From positions 6,880,501 to 6,944,500 of the forward strand of contig NZ_CP073766.1 in the NCBI RefSeq assembly GCF_018255755.1: DNA of 64,000 nucleotides, read 5' to 3'. Numbering within the stretch: position 1 is the first letter of the stretch; the number at the start of each line of letters is the position of its first letter. Both the position numbers and the translations under genes were made by a program. Shown one piece after another: positions 26,442-36,433 of this stretch. This DNA comes from Chitinophaga sp. HK235 (GTDB lineage: Bacteria > Bacteroidota > Bacteroidia > Chitinophagales > Chitinophagaceae). The notes beneath the pieces were generated by a model. That model worked only from the letters and a program-made list of their open reading frames with translations. It was not told where the DNA came from and ran no database searches.

Positions 26442-27173
26442 TCAGTCGATTAATTGTCTTTTATACAATTGTATCGTGTTTTCCAGACCGAAATAGAGCG
26501 CATCTGCAACGAGGGCATGACCGATAGATACTTCCTTAAGCTGTGGGATATGCAGTTTAAAGAAGCGGAGGTTGTCCAGGTTGAGGTCATGGCCGGCGTT
26601 AAGATCGAGGCCTATGGCGGTGGCAGCTCGGGCTGTATTTTTATAATCGTTGAAGAGCTGGAGGTTTTGTTGTTGGGTGCGGGCATTCGTATATTCTTCC
26701 GCGTAGGGGCCGGTATACAGTTCGATACGGTCGGCACCGGCGGTTTTGGCGCCTTCTACCTTGTCAGGCTCAGCGTTGAGGAATATAGATACTCTGATGC
26801 CGGCTTTTTTCAGTTCTGTGATAACATCCTTTAATTGTGACTGATTGCGGATGGTATCCCAGCCGGTATTGGAGGTGATGGCATCCGGTGGGTCGGGTAC
26901 CAGGGTACACTGGTGTGGTTTAACGGCCAGTACCAGGTCCATAAATTCCTGGGAAGGGTATCCTTCGATATTGAATTCAGTGGTAACGATGGGTTTAAGG
27001 TCTCTTACGTCCTGGTAACGGATGTGGCGTTCATCCGGGCGGGGGTGTACGGTGATACCATCGGCGCCGAAGCGTTCGCAGTCCTGGGCCACTTTCAGAA
27101 TATCCGGGAGATTGCCGCCGCGTGCGTTTCGCAGGGTAGCAAACTTGTTGATGTTTACACTCAGCTTTGTCAT
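26442..27173 (-). CDS. pdxJ: Pyridoxine 5'-phosphate synthase
   Basis: Condenses 1-deoxyxylulose 5-phosphate with 3-amino-1-hydroxyacetone phosphate to make pyridoxine 5'-phosphate (DXP-dependent vitamin B6 pathway). The TIM-barrel motifs are complete: LSVNINKFATLRNARGG, GITVHPRPDERHI (catalytic His and phosphate-binding Arg), TTEFNIEGYPS (catalytic Glu), CTLVPDPPDAITS, VSIFLNAEPD, LDLNAGHDLNLDN and EVSIGHALVADALYFG. Length 243 aa is normal. The -7 box lies four bases before the ATG. DXP also feeds dxr, encoded at 49 kb. Confidence 0.96.
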   Translation of the reverse strand: MTKLSVNINKFATLRNARGGNLPDILKVAQDCERFGADGITVHPRPDERHIRYQDVRDLKPIVTTEFNIEGYPSQEFMDLVLAVKPHQCTLVPDPPDAITSNTGWDTIRNQSQLKDVITELKKAGIRVSIFLNAEPDKVEGAKTAGADRIELYTGPYAEEYTNARTQQQNLQLFNDYKNTARAATAIGLDLNAGHDLNLDNLRFFKLHIPQLKEVSIGHALVADALYFGLENTIQLYKRQLID

Positions 27174-27177
27174 GTTG

Positions 27178-27185
27178 CAAAAATA
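27178..27185 (-). promoter_or_regulatory. -7 box of pdxJ (leaderless arrangement)
   Basis: TATTTTTG read on the minus strand ends four bases before the ATG at 27173, the same spacing as for the pspC-like gene. A leaderless mRNA is likely. No clear -33 TTG. Confidence 0.5.
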
Positions 27186-27230
27186 CGCTAAAAAGAATGA
27201 ACGATGTATTCAGGGGATTGAATAAAAGGG

Positions 27231-27262
27231 GAAGACCCGGGCTATGAGTGGCCCGGGTCTTC
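27231..27262 (-). terminator. Terminator of ahcY
   Basis: Twelve-bp GC-rich perfect stem (27231-27242 and 27251-27262), 8-base loop, with a CCCCTTTTATT run after it on the minus strand. It lies between the ahcY stop and the pdxJ promoter. Confidence 0.85.
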
Positions 27263-27288
27263 TCTTTGTTATTTGAAATACTAATTGC

Positions 27289-28617
27289 TTAGTACCTGTA
27301 GTAGTCTGGTTTGAATGGACCTTCAACCGGAATGCCGAGGTATTCAGATTGTGTAGGGGTGAGTATGTCCAGTTCCACACCGATTTTTTTCAGGTGCAGG
27401 CGGGCTACTTTTTCATCCAGGTGTTTAGGCAGTACGTAAACTTTGTTTTCGTACTTGTCTGAATTCAGCCACAGTTCCAGTTGGGCCAGGGTCTGGTTGG
27501 TGAAAGAGTTACTCATTACGAAGGAAGGGTGACCGGTAGCGCAACCCAGGTTTACCAGGCGGCCTTCGGCCAGCAGGATGATATCTTTACCGTCGATGGT
27601 GTATTTATCTACCTGAGGTTTGATTTCCACTTTGGTATTGCCGTAGTTTTTGTTCAGCCAGGCAACGTCGATTTCGATGTCGAAGTGACCGATGTTGGAA
27701 ACGATACATTTATCCTTCATCAGTTTGAAGTGTTCGCCATTGATGATATCGCGGCAACCGGTAGTGGTAACGATGATATCAGCTTCTTTTACGGCGTCGT
27801 TCATTTTTTTCACTTCGTAACCTTCCATAGCAGCCTGTAAAGCGCAGATAGGATCGATTTCGGTAACGATTACGCGGGCGCCTGCACCTCTGAGGGATTC
27901 AGCGGAACCTTTACCTACGTCGCCAAAACCGGCCACAACAGCTACTTTACCGGCGATCATCACGTCAGTGGCGCGACGGATAGCGTCTACGCAGGATTCG
28001 CGGCAACCATATTTGTTATCGAACTTGGATTTGGTAACGGAGTCGTTGATGTTAATGGCAGGCATAGGCAGCGTACCGTTTTTCATACGCTCGTACAGAC
28101 GGTGAACACCAGTAGTGGTTTCTTCGCTGAGACCTTTAATGTGTTGGATCAGCTCAGGGTATCTGTCGAATACCATGTTGGTGAGGTCACCACCATCGTC
28201 CAGGATCATGTTCAGCGGGCGCTCAGCGCTACCGAAGAACAGCGTCTGTTCGATACACCAGTCAAATTCCTGCTCATTCAGGCCTTTCCAGGCAAATACA
28301 GGTACACCGGCAGCAGCTACAGCAGCAGCAGCGTGGTCCTGAGTAGAAAAGATATTGCAGGAGCTCCAGCGTACTTCTGCACCCAGATGTACCAGAGTTT
28401 CGATTAATACAGCAGTTTGAATGGTCATATGCAGACAGCCGGCAATACGGGCACCTTGCAGTGGCTTGCTGTTGCCATATTCTTCCCTCAAAGACATCAG
28501 TCCGGGCATTTCAGCTTCTGCCAGCTCTATCTCTTTACGACCCCAGGCCGCAAGTGACATATCTTTTACCTTGTAGCCAAGGTTAAAGTCAATGTTAGAT
28601 TTCGCAATTGTAGACAT
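27289..28617 (-). CDS. ahcY: Adenosylhomocysteinase
   Basis: Reversibly hydrolyses S-adenosylhomocysteine to adenosine and homocysteine in the activated-methyl cycle. The NAD-binding Rossmann motif is VAGFGDVGKGSAESLRGAGARVIV, with EIDPICALQAAMEGYEV following. The substrate-binding and catalytic residues lie in NINDSVTKSKFDNKYGCRES and NIGHFDIEIDV. The C-terminal KPDYYRY, with the Lys/Tyr that reach the neighbouring subunit's NAD, is conserved. At 442 aa it is the standard bacterial length. Confidence 0.97.
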   Translation of the reverse strand: MSTIAKSNIDFNLGYKVKDMSLAAWGRKEIELAEAEMPGLMSLREEYGNSKPLQGARIAGCLHMTIQTAVLIETLVHLGAEVRWSSCNIFSTQDHAAAAVAAAGVPVFAWKGLNEQEFDWCIEQTLFFGSAERPLNMILDDGGDLTNMVFDRYPELIQHIKGLSEETTTGVHRLYERMKNGTLPMPAININDSVTKSKFDNKYGCRESCVDAIRRATDVMIAGKVAVVAGFGDVGKGSAESLRGAGARVIVTEIDPICALQAAMEGYEVKKMNDAVKEADIIVTTTGCRDIINGEHFKLMKDKCIVSNIGHFDIEIDVAWLNKNYGNTKVEIKPQVDKYTIDGKDIILLAEGRLVNLGCATGHPSFVMSNSFTNQTLAQLELWLNSDKYENKVYVLPKHLDEKVARLHLKKIGVELDILTPTQSEYLGIPVEGPFKPDYYRY

Positions 28618-28634
28618 TAAAATGGAGTTTTTTG

Positions 28635-28642
28635 CAAATCTA
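28635..28642 (-). promoter_or_regulatory. Candidate -7 box (TAGATTTG) of ahcY
   Basis: TAnnTTTG match on the minus strand, 17 bases before the ATG at 28617. No exact -33 TTG. Confidence 0.5.
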
Positions 28643-29146
28643 GGGTTATTTTACCTTTTTACATAATAACCGCTGCCGTTTGGCCTCATCGTCTCCTAAA
28701 TATTTGCTAATCATTATTTTGTGGATGTCCTCTGTTTTCTAATTTAAATTTAATTTGATTAAATATAAATTATATTATAAGTTTGCTAATTAAAATATAT
28801 GATTTTATAGTTAATTGTTTGGTGGTAAAGAACAGTTAGTAGGGTATAAACAATTATTAAAACATCATAATAGGCGCAGCCAGTGCGTCTTATACCTTGC
28901 CATGTTAGGGTATTTTAAATTTCAGATGATTGCCGGCAACAGGTTTTTCAGTTTCATCGCATGAAAGTTTTTATGCAAAAATTGCCGGGAGAGCCAATTT
29001 TATAGGCATATAGGGTTTTACAAAGGACTGTATCTTAATTTCTTGACTAAAAAACTATATGTATAAATAGAAATTTACATACGCATATGTTAGTCCTGTC
29101 CTATCCTACGAAAATTAAAGTACGTCTATTGCCGGAAGGCAAAAAC
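28643..29146 (+). promoter_or_regulatory. AT-rich promoter and long leader of the adhesin operon
   Basis: No gene seen in about 500 bases. A full promoter match, TTTG (28754-28757), 20 bases, TAAGTTTG (28778-28785), would start a leader of roughly 350 bases. Inside it, arms 28843-28849 and 28890-28896 (GGTATAA/TTATACC) could fold into a hairpin enclosing about 40 bases. Confidence 0.5.
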
Positions 29147-32100
29147 ATGCTCAGGCGTTGCGTTACCTTATTGATAGCAATACTGCTTATCAATACAGGC
29201 ATCATGGCACAGCTCCGCGTTATAAACCCCACAGGAGGCAACACTCTCAGCGATGGCCTCCGCCTGGAAGTCGATGATGTTAAAGGCAGAATACAGGTCT
29301 TCAGAAATGGGAAAACAGAATCCTATGTGGCCAACGGAGAAAAGGGCTTCGGCGACTATGTCCGCGTAAAGCACAGCACCACCGCCATGACGGCCTTGCA
29401 GAGTCTTGATTCCACCGTCTGTTATGTCTCTCCTCTGATAGGAAAAGGAACAACAGCAGAACCTTACCGCGTTTTTGTTTTTAATAAGATATCGGATAAA
29501 AAGCCAATCGTCAATCCAACCCTGGACAGCGTAGCGCCTATCTATATCACCCGTACCATCAGTTACGTGGTCCCCAACAAATATTTCACTGTAGATTATT
29601 CCTTTAATGGCCCCAACCAGGGCTACAACATGCTGCTTTACCAGGAAGAACACCTGGCTATGCAGCAGGACCCTAACTTTGCCTATACAGGACCTGCCTA
29701 TAAAGCAGGTGTACCGGGATATTGCTCTTATGGCTTTAAACAGGCTGCAAACCAATACGTTGGTGTATACCATTTTGCCGGAGAATGTGGCATTGCCGAA
29801 ACATTTACGCATAGTATCATTTCAGTAGGAGCTTTATCTAGTTATGCTGTTGCCAACAACGCGACCCGGGGGAGTACACAGAACAGTGGTATGTCCAGCA
29901 CCTACCCCTATAGTAACATTGTAGGGCAGCCCTATACAACCAACGTAGACAGAGCCCTTTACGCACAAACCATCCTCAATAATAAACTGCTCAATACTAC
30001 CATGGGCACCAGAATTGCGGTGGGATACGGAGAAGATGACACCTTCGCCGATTATGACGCTATACATACTACCATTGGACAAACACCTACCAGCAACGGT
30101 AGCAACCCTGTCACCGTGGAATTTGCCGGTGATGCCGGCGACCCGGAGGGTAATACCGGTAATAATCACGCTCCGCAAAGCCTCAAGCTGAAAGTGACCG
30201 GTGGCGTGCTCACAGCCCCTGTGTACATGGAAATGAAAGTAGTGGCTGTACCAGGAGAACTACACCCTGCTGTGGAAAACCAGGACTTCACCTACTCCAT
30301 GGGATTCATCATCCCCGCAGGCGATTATACCCAAGCTGCCAACCAGCTGGTGCCCGTAACCAATGTGACTATCATCGGAAACAATAAACTCGAATATAGC
30401 CGTAAGCTTACCCTCGCCCTGCAGGATATTTCCTGTAACGCGCAGGTGGTACTGGGTACTCAAAAACAGGCTACCTACACCATCATTGATGATGAAGACC
30501 GTACCCTGACACTCACCTTCGATAAAACGTCTTTCCTGGAAGGAACTAGCATCACGGGTACGCTTTCCCTGCCTGGTACGGTAACTGAAGATACCTACAT
30601 CGATCTGTCTGTGCTGACAGGTAATACTGCCACACCGGGCGTGGATTTTAAATTGCCTGCGCCTCCCCGCGTAATGATCGCAAACGGATCCGGAAGTACC
30701 ACTTTTACGATCACGGGAGAACCAGACCTGATACTCGAACCCGATGAAACCTTTAAGGTAAAAGCTGATGCCATGGTGCTCGGAATAACTTCTTCCGCAA
30801 CAGGGCCACTGCTTACACTAAACGATGATACCCGCAACCACATAGAAAATATTACGCTCGGCGTGACCGTCACTCCGGCAGATCCGGATCCTGCGTATCC
30901 GGCGCTTACCTTTAAGGAAGCATATACCGGTACACTTAATGTAAGCTTACCAGCAGGTGTTTCCACTGTTACACCGATTACCGTCAACATTAGCAAAGCA
31001 GGAACCGCCACAGAAGGAAATGATTATACACTGGTCATACCGGCTAACACCATCTCTGGCAGCACACCGGTGAGCGGTACCCTTACCCTCATCAACGACG
31101 GCAGGATAGAAGGAGATGAAAACATTAAGATCACCGGTACTGCTACAGATGGTACTGCCACCGCTTTTGTGGTAACACCGGCCACCATCACCATCAAGGA
31201 TGCCCAGTTGCCACTGACAGATCCGGTGTCACTCCATCTCTCTACCAATGATATTAATGAAGGGGATGCTGGTGCAAAATGTTGGATAGAATTGCCTGCG
31301 GGCATTGTAGCTACGGATATCCAACTGGATTTCGACATCTCTACCGTCACTGGTACTACGGCTTTATCCACTTCCTACGCCGGACTGCCTGCTTCCATGA
31401 GCATACCTGCCGGTAGCAAAGCATCTACACAATATACCATTACTGCCGCTCCCAACAAGGTACTGGAAGATGACCGCGCGGTAGTGATCCATGCGGCCAC
31501 CGCTACTACCACCACGCTGCCAGGTATTACCACCGGCGCCGATGTGACACTCAATATCCATGATAAAACAGATCCTGCCGGCGCATCAGTGGTGATCGCT
31601 CCGGTAACCACACCATTGCCGGAAGGTCAGGCTACAAAATTCACCATCGGCCTCACCAATGGTTTCAGTTCTGCCAAAAAAATAAGCGTCACACTGGCAC
31701 CCAATCCTGTTGGCACAGAAGCTACCGCGGCGGATTATACAATGGTAGGTGGTATCCAGGTGATAGAACTGCCTGCCTATACTACCGGCACCTACACCAC
31801 ACTGACAGATGTCGTGTCTGCCAATACAGACATGGTGATTGAGAAAGATAAAAAACTGATCTTCACCGGTACCGCTACCGGCTATACGGTGCAGGATGCT
31901 GTGATGACCATTCAGGATGAAACCAGAAGGAACACCGCCAATACAAAAGTATCACTGACCGTTCCTCAAACCACCGTCACAGAAAATAGCACCACTACCA
32001 TCAAGGCTAGCCTGCCTGCTGGAGTGACCACCGAAATACCCATTACCGTAGATCTGAGTGCAATAACGGGAACGGCTACACCAGTAACGGATTTTACATT

Positions 32101-35100
32101 AGACAACACGATTCAGATTACTGCCACTACTCCTGAACCAGTGGCCACCCTGAATGTGCGGAAAGATGACCTGGTGGAAAATCAGGAAGATTTCACCGTT
32201 ACACCAACTATCAGCGACGCTTACGCCACCACTTATACCAGTGTTCCTGCTACGTTGACGTTTACCATTCAGGACTATGAGTATCCGCTGCTGGCCACCA
32301 ATCCTATTATATTGAGTGCGACACCTGCTACAATACTGGAAAATGATCCAACCGGTGCAACACTTACAGCTACTTTACCTAATAACTGGAAAACAGCTAT
32401 CCCGCTGGATGTACAGCTGGTTAAAAACAACAGTTCTACTGCCGCAGATGATCGTCATACTTCCATCCTCAATCAAAAACTGACTATCCTGCCCACATCC
32501 GGCACTGCTTCCATGCAGATACTGGCTACCGACAACGATGTGCTGGATGATGATGCCGACCTGGTAATAGATGGTAATCCCGGTAATGTTGTATTGCCCG
32601 TTACCAGCACCACCATTCATATTGCAGATAATACCATCAATAAACCCAACGCCAGAAACATTACACTCACAGCCAGCAAAACGCTGATACCGGAAGGAGA
32701 GAAGCTGAGTGTGACAGTGTCCCGTTTGTACACTTCTTCCAAAAAAGTAAGTGTGCAGCTGACTGTAGATCCTTCTTCTGAAGCCAGTCTCGCCAAAAAT
32801 GATTATTCCATCATCAATACGATGCTGGAGCTGGACGCAACAGATAAAACCCGCACCTTCGATGTAATACAGACCAATACCGATAACGTACTGGAGAAAG
32901 ATGAGTCTCTGTTGATCAAAGGATCACTGGGTACTTACATCATCAATAACCTTGATCTGAAAATCAAGGATATGACCAGGACCATCCCCGGCAATCTGGT
33001 ACTGACACTGACCCCTTACAAAACTTTACATGCGCTGGAAGGAGAGGATGGTACCGTTCATATCAGCCTGCCTGCCAACATCACCACAGAAGTTCCGATC
33101 AGCCTCACACTGGCACAAACCAGCGGAACAGCGGAAGATGGAGCAGACTATACCATCCCTCATAACTTCAGCTTCAACAATGCCAACGATACGACCGTAG
33201 CCCTGAAGATCCTGCCAGATGACCTGCTGGAAGGACCGGAGAACCTGGTGATTTCCACTACTGCTACAGACGCGATCAGTGCCTATACCACCAATGACTT
33301 TGAGGTGAATATTGATGATGCCCAGTATCCGCTGGCTACCCCGATTCAGATCACCCTTACTCCGGGTGCTATCGATGAAGGCGGTGCCGGCGCTACCATA
33401 GGCGTGAAGCTGCCGGCTGGCATACGTGCCGGTAAAGCGATTACCGTTACCATTGACAAAGACGCCGCTTCCACTGCAGATATCAATGATTATAAAACAT
33501 TTAACTTCCCATTCTCCGTTACCATACCGAAACTGGGCACCAGCGCTACGCATAACGTATTGATGGAAGCTATCCTCGACAAGGTCCTGGAAGATGATGA
33601 AACTGTGATCTTCAATGGAACAACCGGTGATGTAAACATGCCGGTAAAAGGAGATACGCTGGTGATCCACGACAGAACACATGATGATCCGACCACCGGT
33701 TATATTCACATTATTCCGGTAACACCCGGAACCAGGGTGAAGGAAGGAAATACCTATAATGCGAAGGTGTCCCTGGCGCCAGGTGTGACTTCCAGCAAAG
33801 CTATCACCGTGTCCTTGTACGCTGGTAGCGGCACACAAGCCAAAATATCCGACTATAGCGGTCTTCCGCCGACTGTCACCATACCGGCTCTGCAACCGGA
33901 TGTGGCCTTCTCAGTACTTGCTGTGCCAGATAATATTATTGAGAAAGACGAGCTGTTACAGATTGTGGCGCAACCGCAGAACTTCGCAGGAATGAAAGGG
34001 GATACGCTGAACCTGATTATTGAAGATGTGACCCGTTTGGATCCCAATAACCTGAAAATGCAGCTGAAAGTGGATTCCACGATCCTGCATGAAGGCAGCT
34101 CTTCCAAAGTGACAGTAGGTTTTGTGAACAGTCTGATTTCTTCCGATGAAGACATTGTGATAAACATCAACAGGGATGCCGTGGCTTCCACCGCTGATGA
34201 TGCAGATTACACCGGTTTGCCATCACAGGTAACGCTGCCGGCCCTGCAGAATAATCAGGTATTTACGCTGCAGATGATCGATGATAATATACTGGAAGGA
34301 GATGAAGTGCTGCAACTGAATGCACAGCTGGTAACACCGGGTTATACTATTAGCCAGCCTGCACCGGTTCTGATACCGGAAACCGGAAATATGAGCGTTC
34401 AGTTGCTGAAAGGTAACGATGCCGCAGAACCTGGCACCACCGGTAATTATATCCTGAAATTCCCTGGTAGCAGCACCGCTGCCGCCGATGTGAAAGTAGT
34501 GTTTTATGTAAGCAGCATTGCCGGTACTACCAACATAGCGCCGATACAAACATCCGCTACCATCCCTCAGGGTAAAAACAGTGTATCCGTTCCCGTGAAT
34601 GTGATTGATAATAATGTGATAGAAGGAGATGAAGAAGTGAAGGTCGCGCTGATGCTGGCACAGATGAAACGGTTCAACAAAAACATTCCTTTCGATGTGA
34701 ATGAAATGGACACTGTGCGTATGACTGTATTCGATGATGAAAGTTATGCTTCCGGGCCTAAAGCCGTGTCCAGAGAGATGATGGTGGAAAAAACAGCCGA
34801 TGCTTCCGAGCCTGCTACTCCGGGCTATTTCAGAGTACATTTCACTGATGCCCAGCTGTCGGCTGTAAAAGATGTAACGGTAACTTACCAGGTGAGCGGT
34901 AACGCAGTACCGGATAGCCGTTACCGTAAGCTCAGCGGTTCTGTTGTTATCCCCGCCGGCCGCAATTATGCAGACATTAAAGTAGATCCGATTGATAATA
35001 CCATTGTGGAAGGAGATGAAGATGTACAGGTACAGTTGCAAACTGTAAGCGGCAATATCCCGGGTGTTACCTGGCCTTTATCTGCCAGCAAGCAGGCCAC

Positions 35101-36394
35101 TGTGCTTATCCATGATAATGATACCCTGGTAGTGGAAATATTTAATGATGGTTTGCCGGTAGCAGAAGGTAAGCCGGTAACCTTCAGCATCCGCTCTGTA
35201 AACAGCGCAGCGCGTGACCTGCCAATCACCTTCAAGGTAGAACAGGATGCCGCCAGGACCTTTACTGCCAGCAATGCCACTGTGAACGGTAATACCATTA
35301 CCGTGGTGCTGCCAGCACTCAGCACTTCCCGCGACTTCACCATTACAGCGGTGGATAATGATACCAACGATGATGATGGTTTTGTGAAAACGACTATTCT
35401 GCCTTATGTAGGTGGTAGTGGTCTCCCGATTTACAAACCAGGTGCTAATAGTGTAGCCGAAACCGTTATCAACGACAACGACCCGCTGACACTTGCATTT
35501 GCCGCTGAAAAATTCAGCGTGAAAGAAGGAAATGCCGGTGAAACCACACCGCTGAACTTTATCGTGAAAATGAACCGTCGCAGCTCCAGGGATATTACCA
35601 TCAAATTTGACTTTGAAGAATCCAAAGATGGGGTAAGTTATCCTTACCTCGATTTCAAAGCCACACCAGGCGAGGATTTCGATACTGCCGTTAAAAAGGC
35701 CGTTATACCTGCGTTCCAGCCGGAGGGTAAAGTAGTGGTGAAAATTTTTGGTGATGATAAATTCGAGCAGAACGAAACCTTTATTGTGAAGATGCTGTCT
35801 GCAACGGTGCCTTCCGGACAAAACACACCAACCCTCGGTGATCCATCCAAAGCAACAGGTGTTATCCTCAACGATGACGCGATGTGCAAAACCTGCGATA
35901 CTGATGGTGACGGTCTGACAGACGAGCAGGAAGATATCAATGGTAACGGAGATCCTTTTGATGATGATACGGATGGAGATGGTATCCCTAACTTCCTCGA
36001 CCTGGATTCTGATGGTGATGGTGTTCCGGATTCCGTAAGCCGTTTCCACCTCGACAACAGCCGCAAGATTGATTATATCGATGGTAAGGATGGTAAGATC
36101 AAGGTGCATCCGGCCATTTCACCCAACAACGATGGTCAGGGCAATGATCTCATGTTCATCCAGAATATCAATAAGTACCCGAAAAACGAAGTGGTGATAT
36201 TTAACCGTTGGGGTGGCACTATATATAAAACAAGTAATTACGATAATCAGTCCAATAGTTTCAAAGGTAAAGCCAACACCGGCGGTCAGTCGGGTGCTGA
36301 TGTACCGGATGGTTCCTACTTCTACCAGATCAATATCTGGGTGGATGGTAACAAGGTAGAGCGGTATACCGGCTTTATTGTCATCAAACGTTAA
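29147..36394 (+). CDS. Giant Calx-beta-repeat adhesin with T9SS type B sorting domain
   Basis: A 2415-residue exported protein. The start at 29147 gives a clean signal peptide (LLIAILLINTGIMAQ); codons upstream to 29087 are open but unneeded. Residues ~1-370 are an unrecognised N-terminal domain with four Cys. About 16 Calx-beta-like modules of ~117 residues follow, each ending in a D-rich turn such as IIDDE, LNDD or IHDK. Modules 3-11 repeat as triads of ~350 residues. Next come thrombospondin type 3-like calcium motifs (DTDGDGLTDEQ..DSDGDG, ~2246-2295) and a C-terminal gliding-motility-type domain (SPNNDGQGND ... YTGFIVIKR, ~2318-2415) that directs T9SS type B export. No enzyme domain is seen. 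It likely mediates adhesion or matrix contact. It heads a four-gene run. Confidence 0.9.
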   Translation: MLRRCVTLLIAILLINTGIMAQLRVINPTGGNTLSDGLRLEVDDVKGRIQVFRNGKTESYVANGEKGFGDYVRVKHSTTAMTALQSLDSTVCYVSPLIGKGTTAEPYRVFVFNKISDKKPIVNPTLDSVAPIYITRTISYVVPNKYFTVDYSFNGPNQGYNMLLYQEEHLAMQQDPNFAYTGPAYKAGVPGYCSYGFKQAANQYVGVYHFAGECGIAETFTHSIISVGALSSYAVANNATRGSTQNSGMSSTYPYSNIVGQPYTTNVDRALYAQTILNNKLLNTTMGTRIAVGYGEDDTFADYDAIHTTIGQTPTSNGSNPVTVEFAGDAGDPEGNTGNNHAPQSLKLKVTGGVLTAPVYMEMKVVAVPGELHPAVENQDFTYSMGFIIPAGDYTQAANQLVPVTNVTIIGNNKLEYSRKLTLALQDISCNAQVVLGTQKQATYTIIDDEDRTLTLTFDKTSFLEGTSITGTLSLPGTVTEDTYIDLSVLTGNTATPGVDFKLPAPPRVMIANGSGSTTFTITGEPDLILEPDETFKVKADAMVLGITSSATGPLLTLNDDTRNHIENITLGVTVTPADPDPAYPALTFKEAYTGTLNVSLPAGVSTVTPITVNISKAGTATEGNDYTLVIPANTISGSTPVSGTLTLINDGRIEGDENIKITGTATDGTATAFVVTPATITIKDAQLPLTDPVSLHLSTNDINEGDAGAKCWIELPAGIVATDIQLDFDISTVTGTTALSTSYAGLPASMSIPAGSKASTQYTITAAPNKVLEDDRAVVIHAATATTTTLPGITTGADVTLNIHDKTDPAGASVVIAPVTTPLPEGQATKFTIGLTNGFSSAKKISVTLAPNPVGTEATAADYTMVGGIQVIELPAYTTGTYTTLTDVVSANTDMVIEKDKKLIFTGTATGYTVQDAVMTIQDETRRNTANTKVSLTVPQTTVTENSTTTIKASLPAGVTTEIPITVDLSAITGTATPVTDFTLDNTIQITATTPEPVATLNVRKDDLVENQEDFTVTPTISDAYATTYTSVPATLTFTIQDYEYPLLATNPIILSATPATILENDPTGATLTATLPNNWKTAIPLDVQLVKNNSSTAADDRHTSILNQKLTILPTSGTASMQILATDNDVLDDDADLVIDGNPGNVVLPVTSTTIHIADNTINKPNARNITLTASKTLIPEGEKLSVTVSRLYTSSKKVSVQLTVDPSSEASLAKNDYSIINTMLELDATDKTRTFDVIQTNTDNVLEKDESLLIKGSLGTYIINNLDLKIKDMTRTIPGNLVLTLTPYKTLHALEGEDGTVHISLPANITTEVPISLTLAQTSGTAEDGADYTIPHNFSFNNANDTTVALKILPDDLLEGPENLVISTTATDAISAYTTNDFEVNIDDAQYPLATPIQITLTPGAIDEGGAGATIGVKLPAGIRAGKAITVTIDKDAASTADINDYKTFNFPFSVTIPKLGTSATHNVLMEAILDKVLEDDETVIFNGTTGDVNMPVKGDTLVIHDRTHDDPTTGYIHIIPVTPGTRVKEGNTYNAKVSLAPGVTSSKAITVSLYAGSGTQAKISDYSGLPPTVTIPALQPDVAFSVLAVPDNIIEKDELLQIVAQPQNFAGMKGDTLNLIIEDVTRLDPNNLKMQLKVDSTILHEGSSSKVTVGFVNSLISSDEDIVININRDAVASTADDADYTGLPSQVTLPALQNNQVFTLQMIDDNILEGDEVLQLNAQLVTPGYTISQPAPVLIPETGNMSVQLLKGNDAAEPGTTGNYILKFPGSSTAAADVKVVFYVSSIAGTTNIAPIQTSATIPQGKNSVSVPVNVIDNNVIEGDEEVKVALMLAQMKRFNKNIPFDVNEMDTVRMTVFDDESYASGPKAVSREMMVEKTADASEPATPGYFRVHFTDAQLSAVKDVTVTYQVSGNAVPDSRYRKLSGSVVIPAGRNYADIKVDPIDNTIVEGDEDVQVQLQTVSGNIPGVTWPLSASKQATVLIHDNDTLVVEIFNDGLPVAEGKPVTFSIRSVNSAARDLPITFKVEQDAARTFTASNATVNGNTITVVLPALSTSRDFTITAVDNDTNDDDGFVKTTILPYVGGSGLPIYKPGANSVAETVINDNDPLTLAFAAEKFSVKEGNAGETTPLNFIVKMNRRSSRDITIKFDFEESKDGVSYPYLDFKATPGEDFDTAVKKAVIPAFQPEGKVVVKIFGDDKFEQNETFIVKMLSATVPSGQNTPTLGDPSKATGVILNDDAMCKTCDTDGDGLTDEQEDINGNGDPFDDDTDGDGIPNFLDLDSDGDGVPDSVSRFHLDNSRKIDYIDGKDGKIKVHPAISPNNDGQGNDLMFIQNINKYPKNEVVIFNRWGGTIYKTSNYDNQSNSFKGKANTGGQSGADVPDGSYFYQINIWVDGNKVERYTGFIVIKR

Positions 36395-36433
36395 ACTGAT
36401 TATTAGTAACGAAAAACATTTAAGCTGATACCT

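Noticed and set aside
29168..36109. Long minus-strand frames inside the adhesin gene
   Set aside because: They are antisense shadows of the Thr/Val/Asp-rich repeats and change frame with each module.
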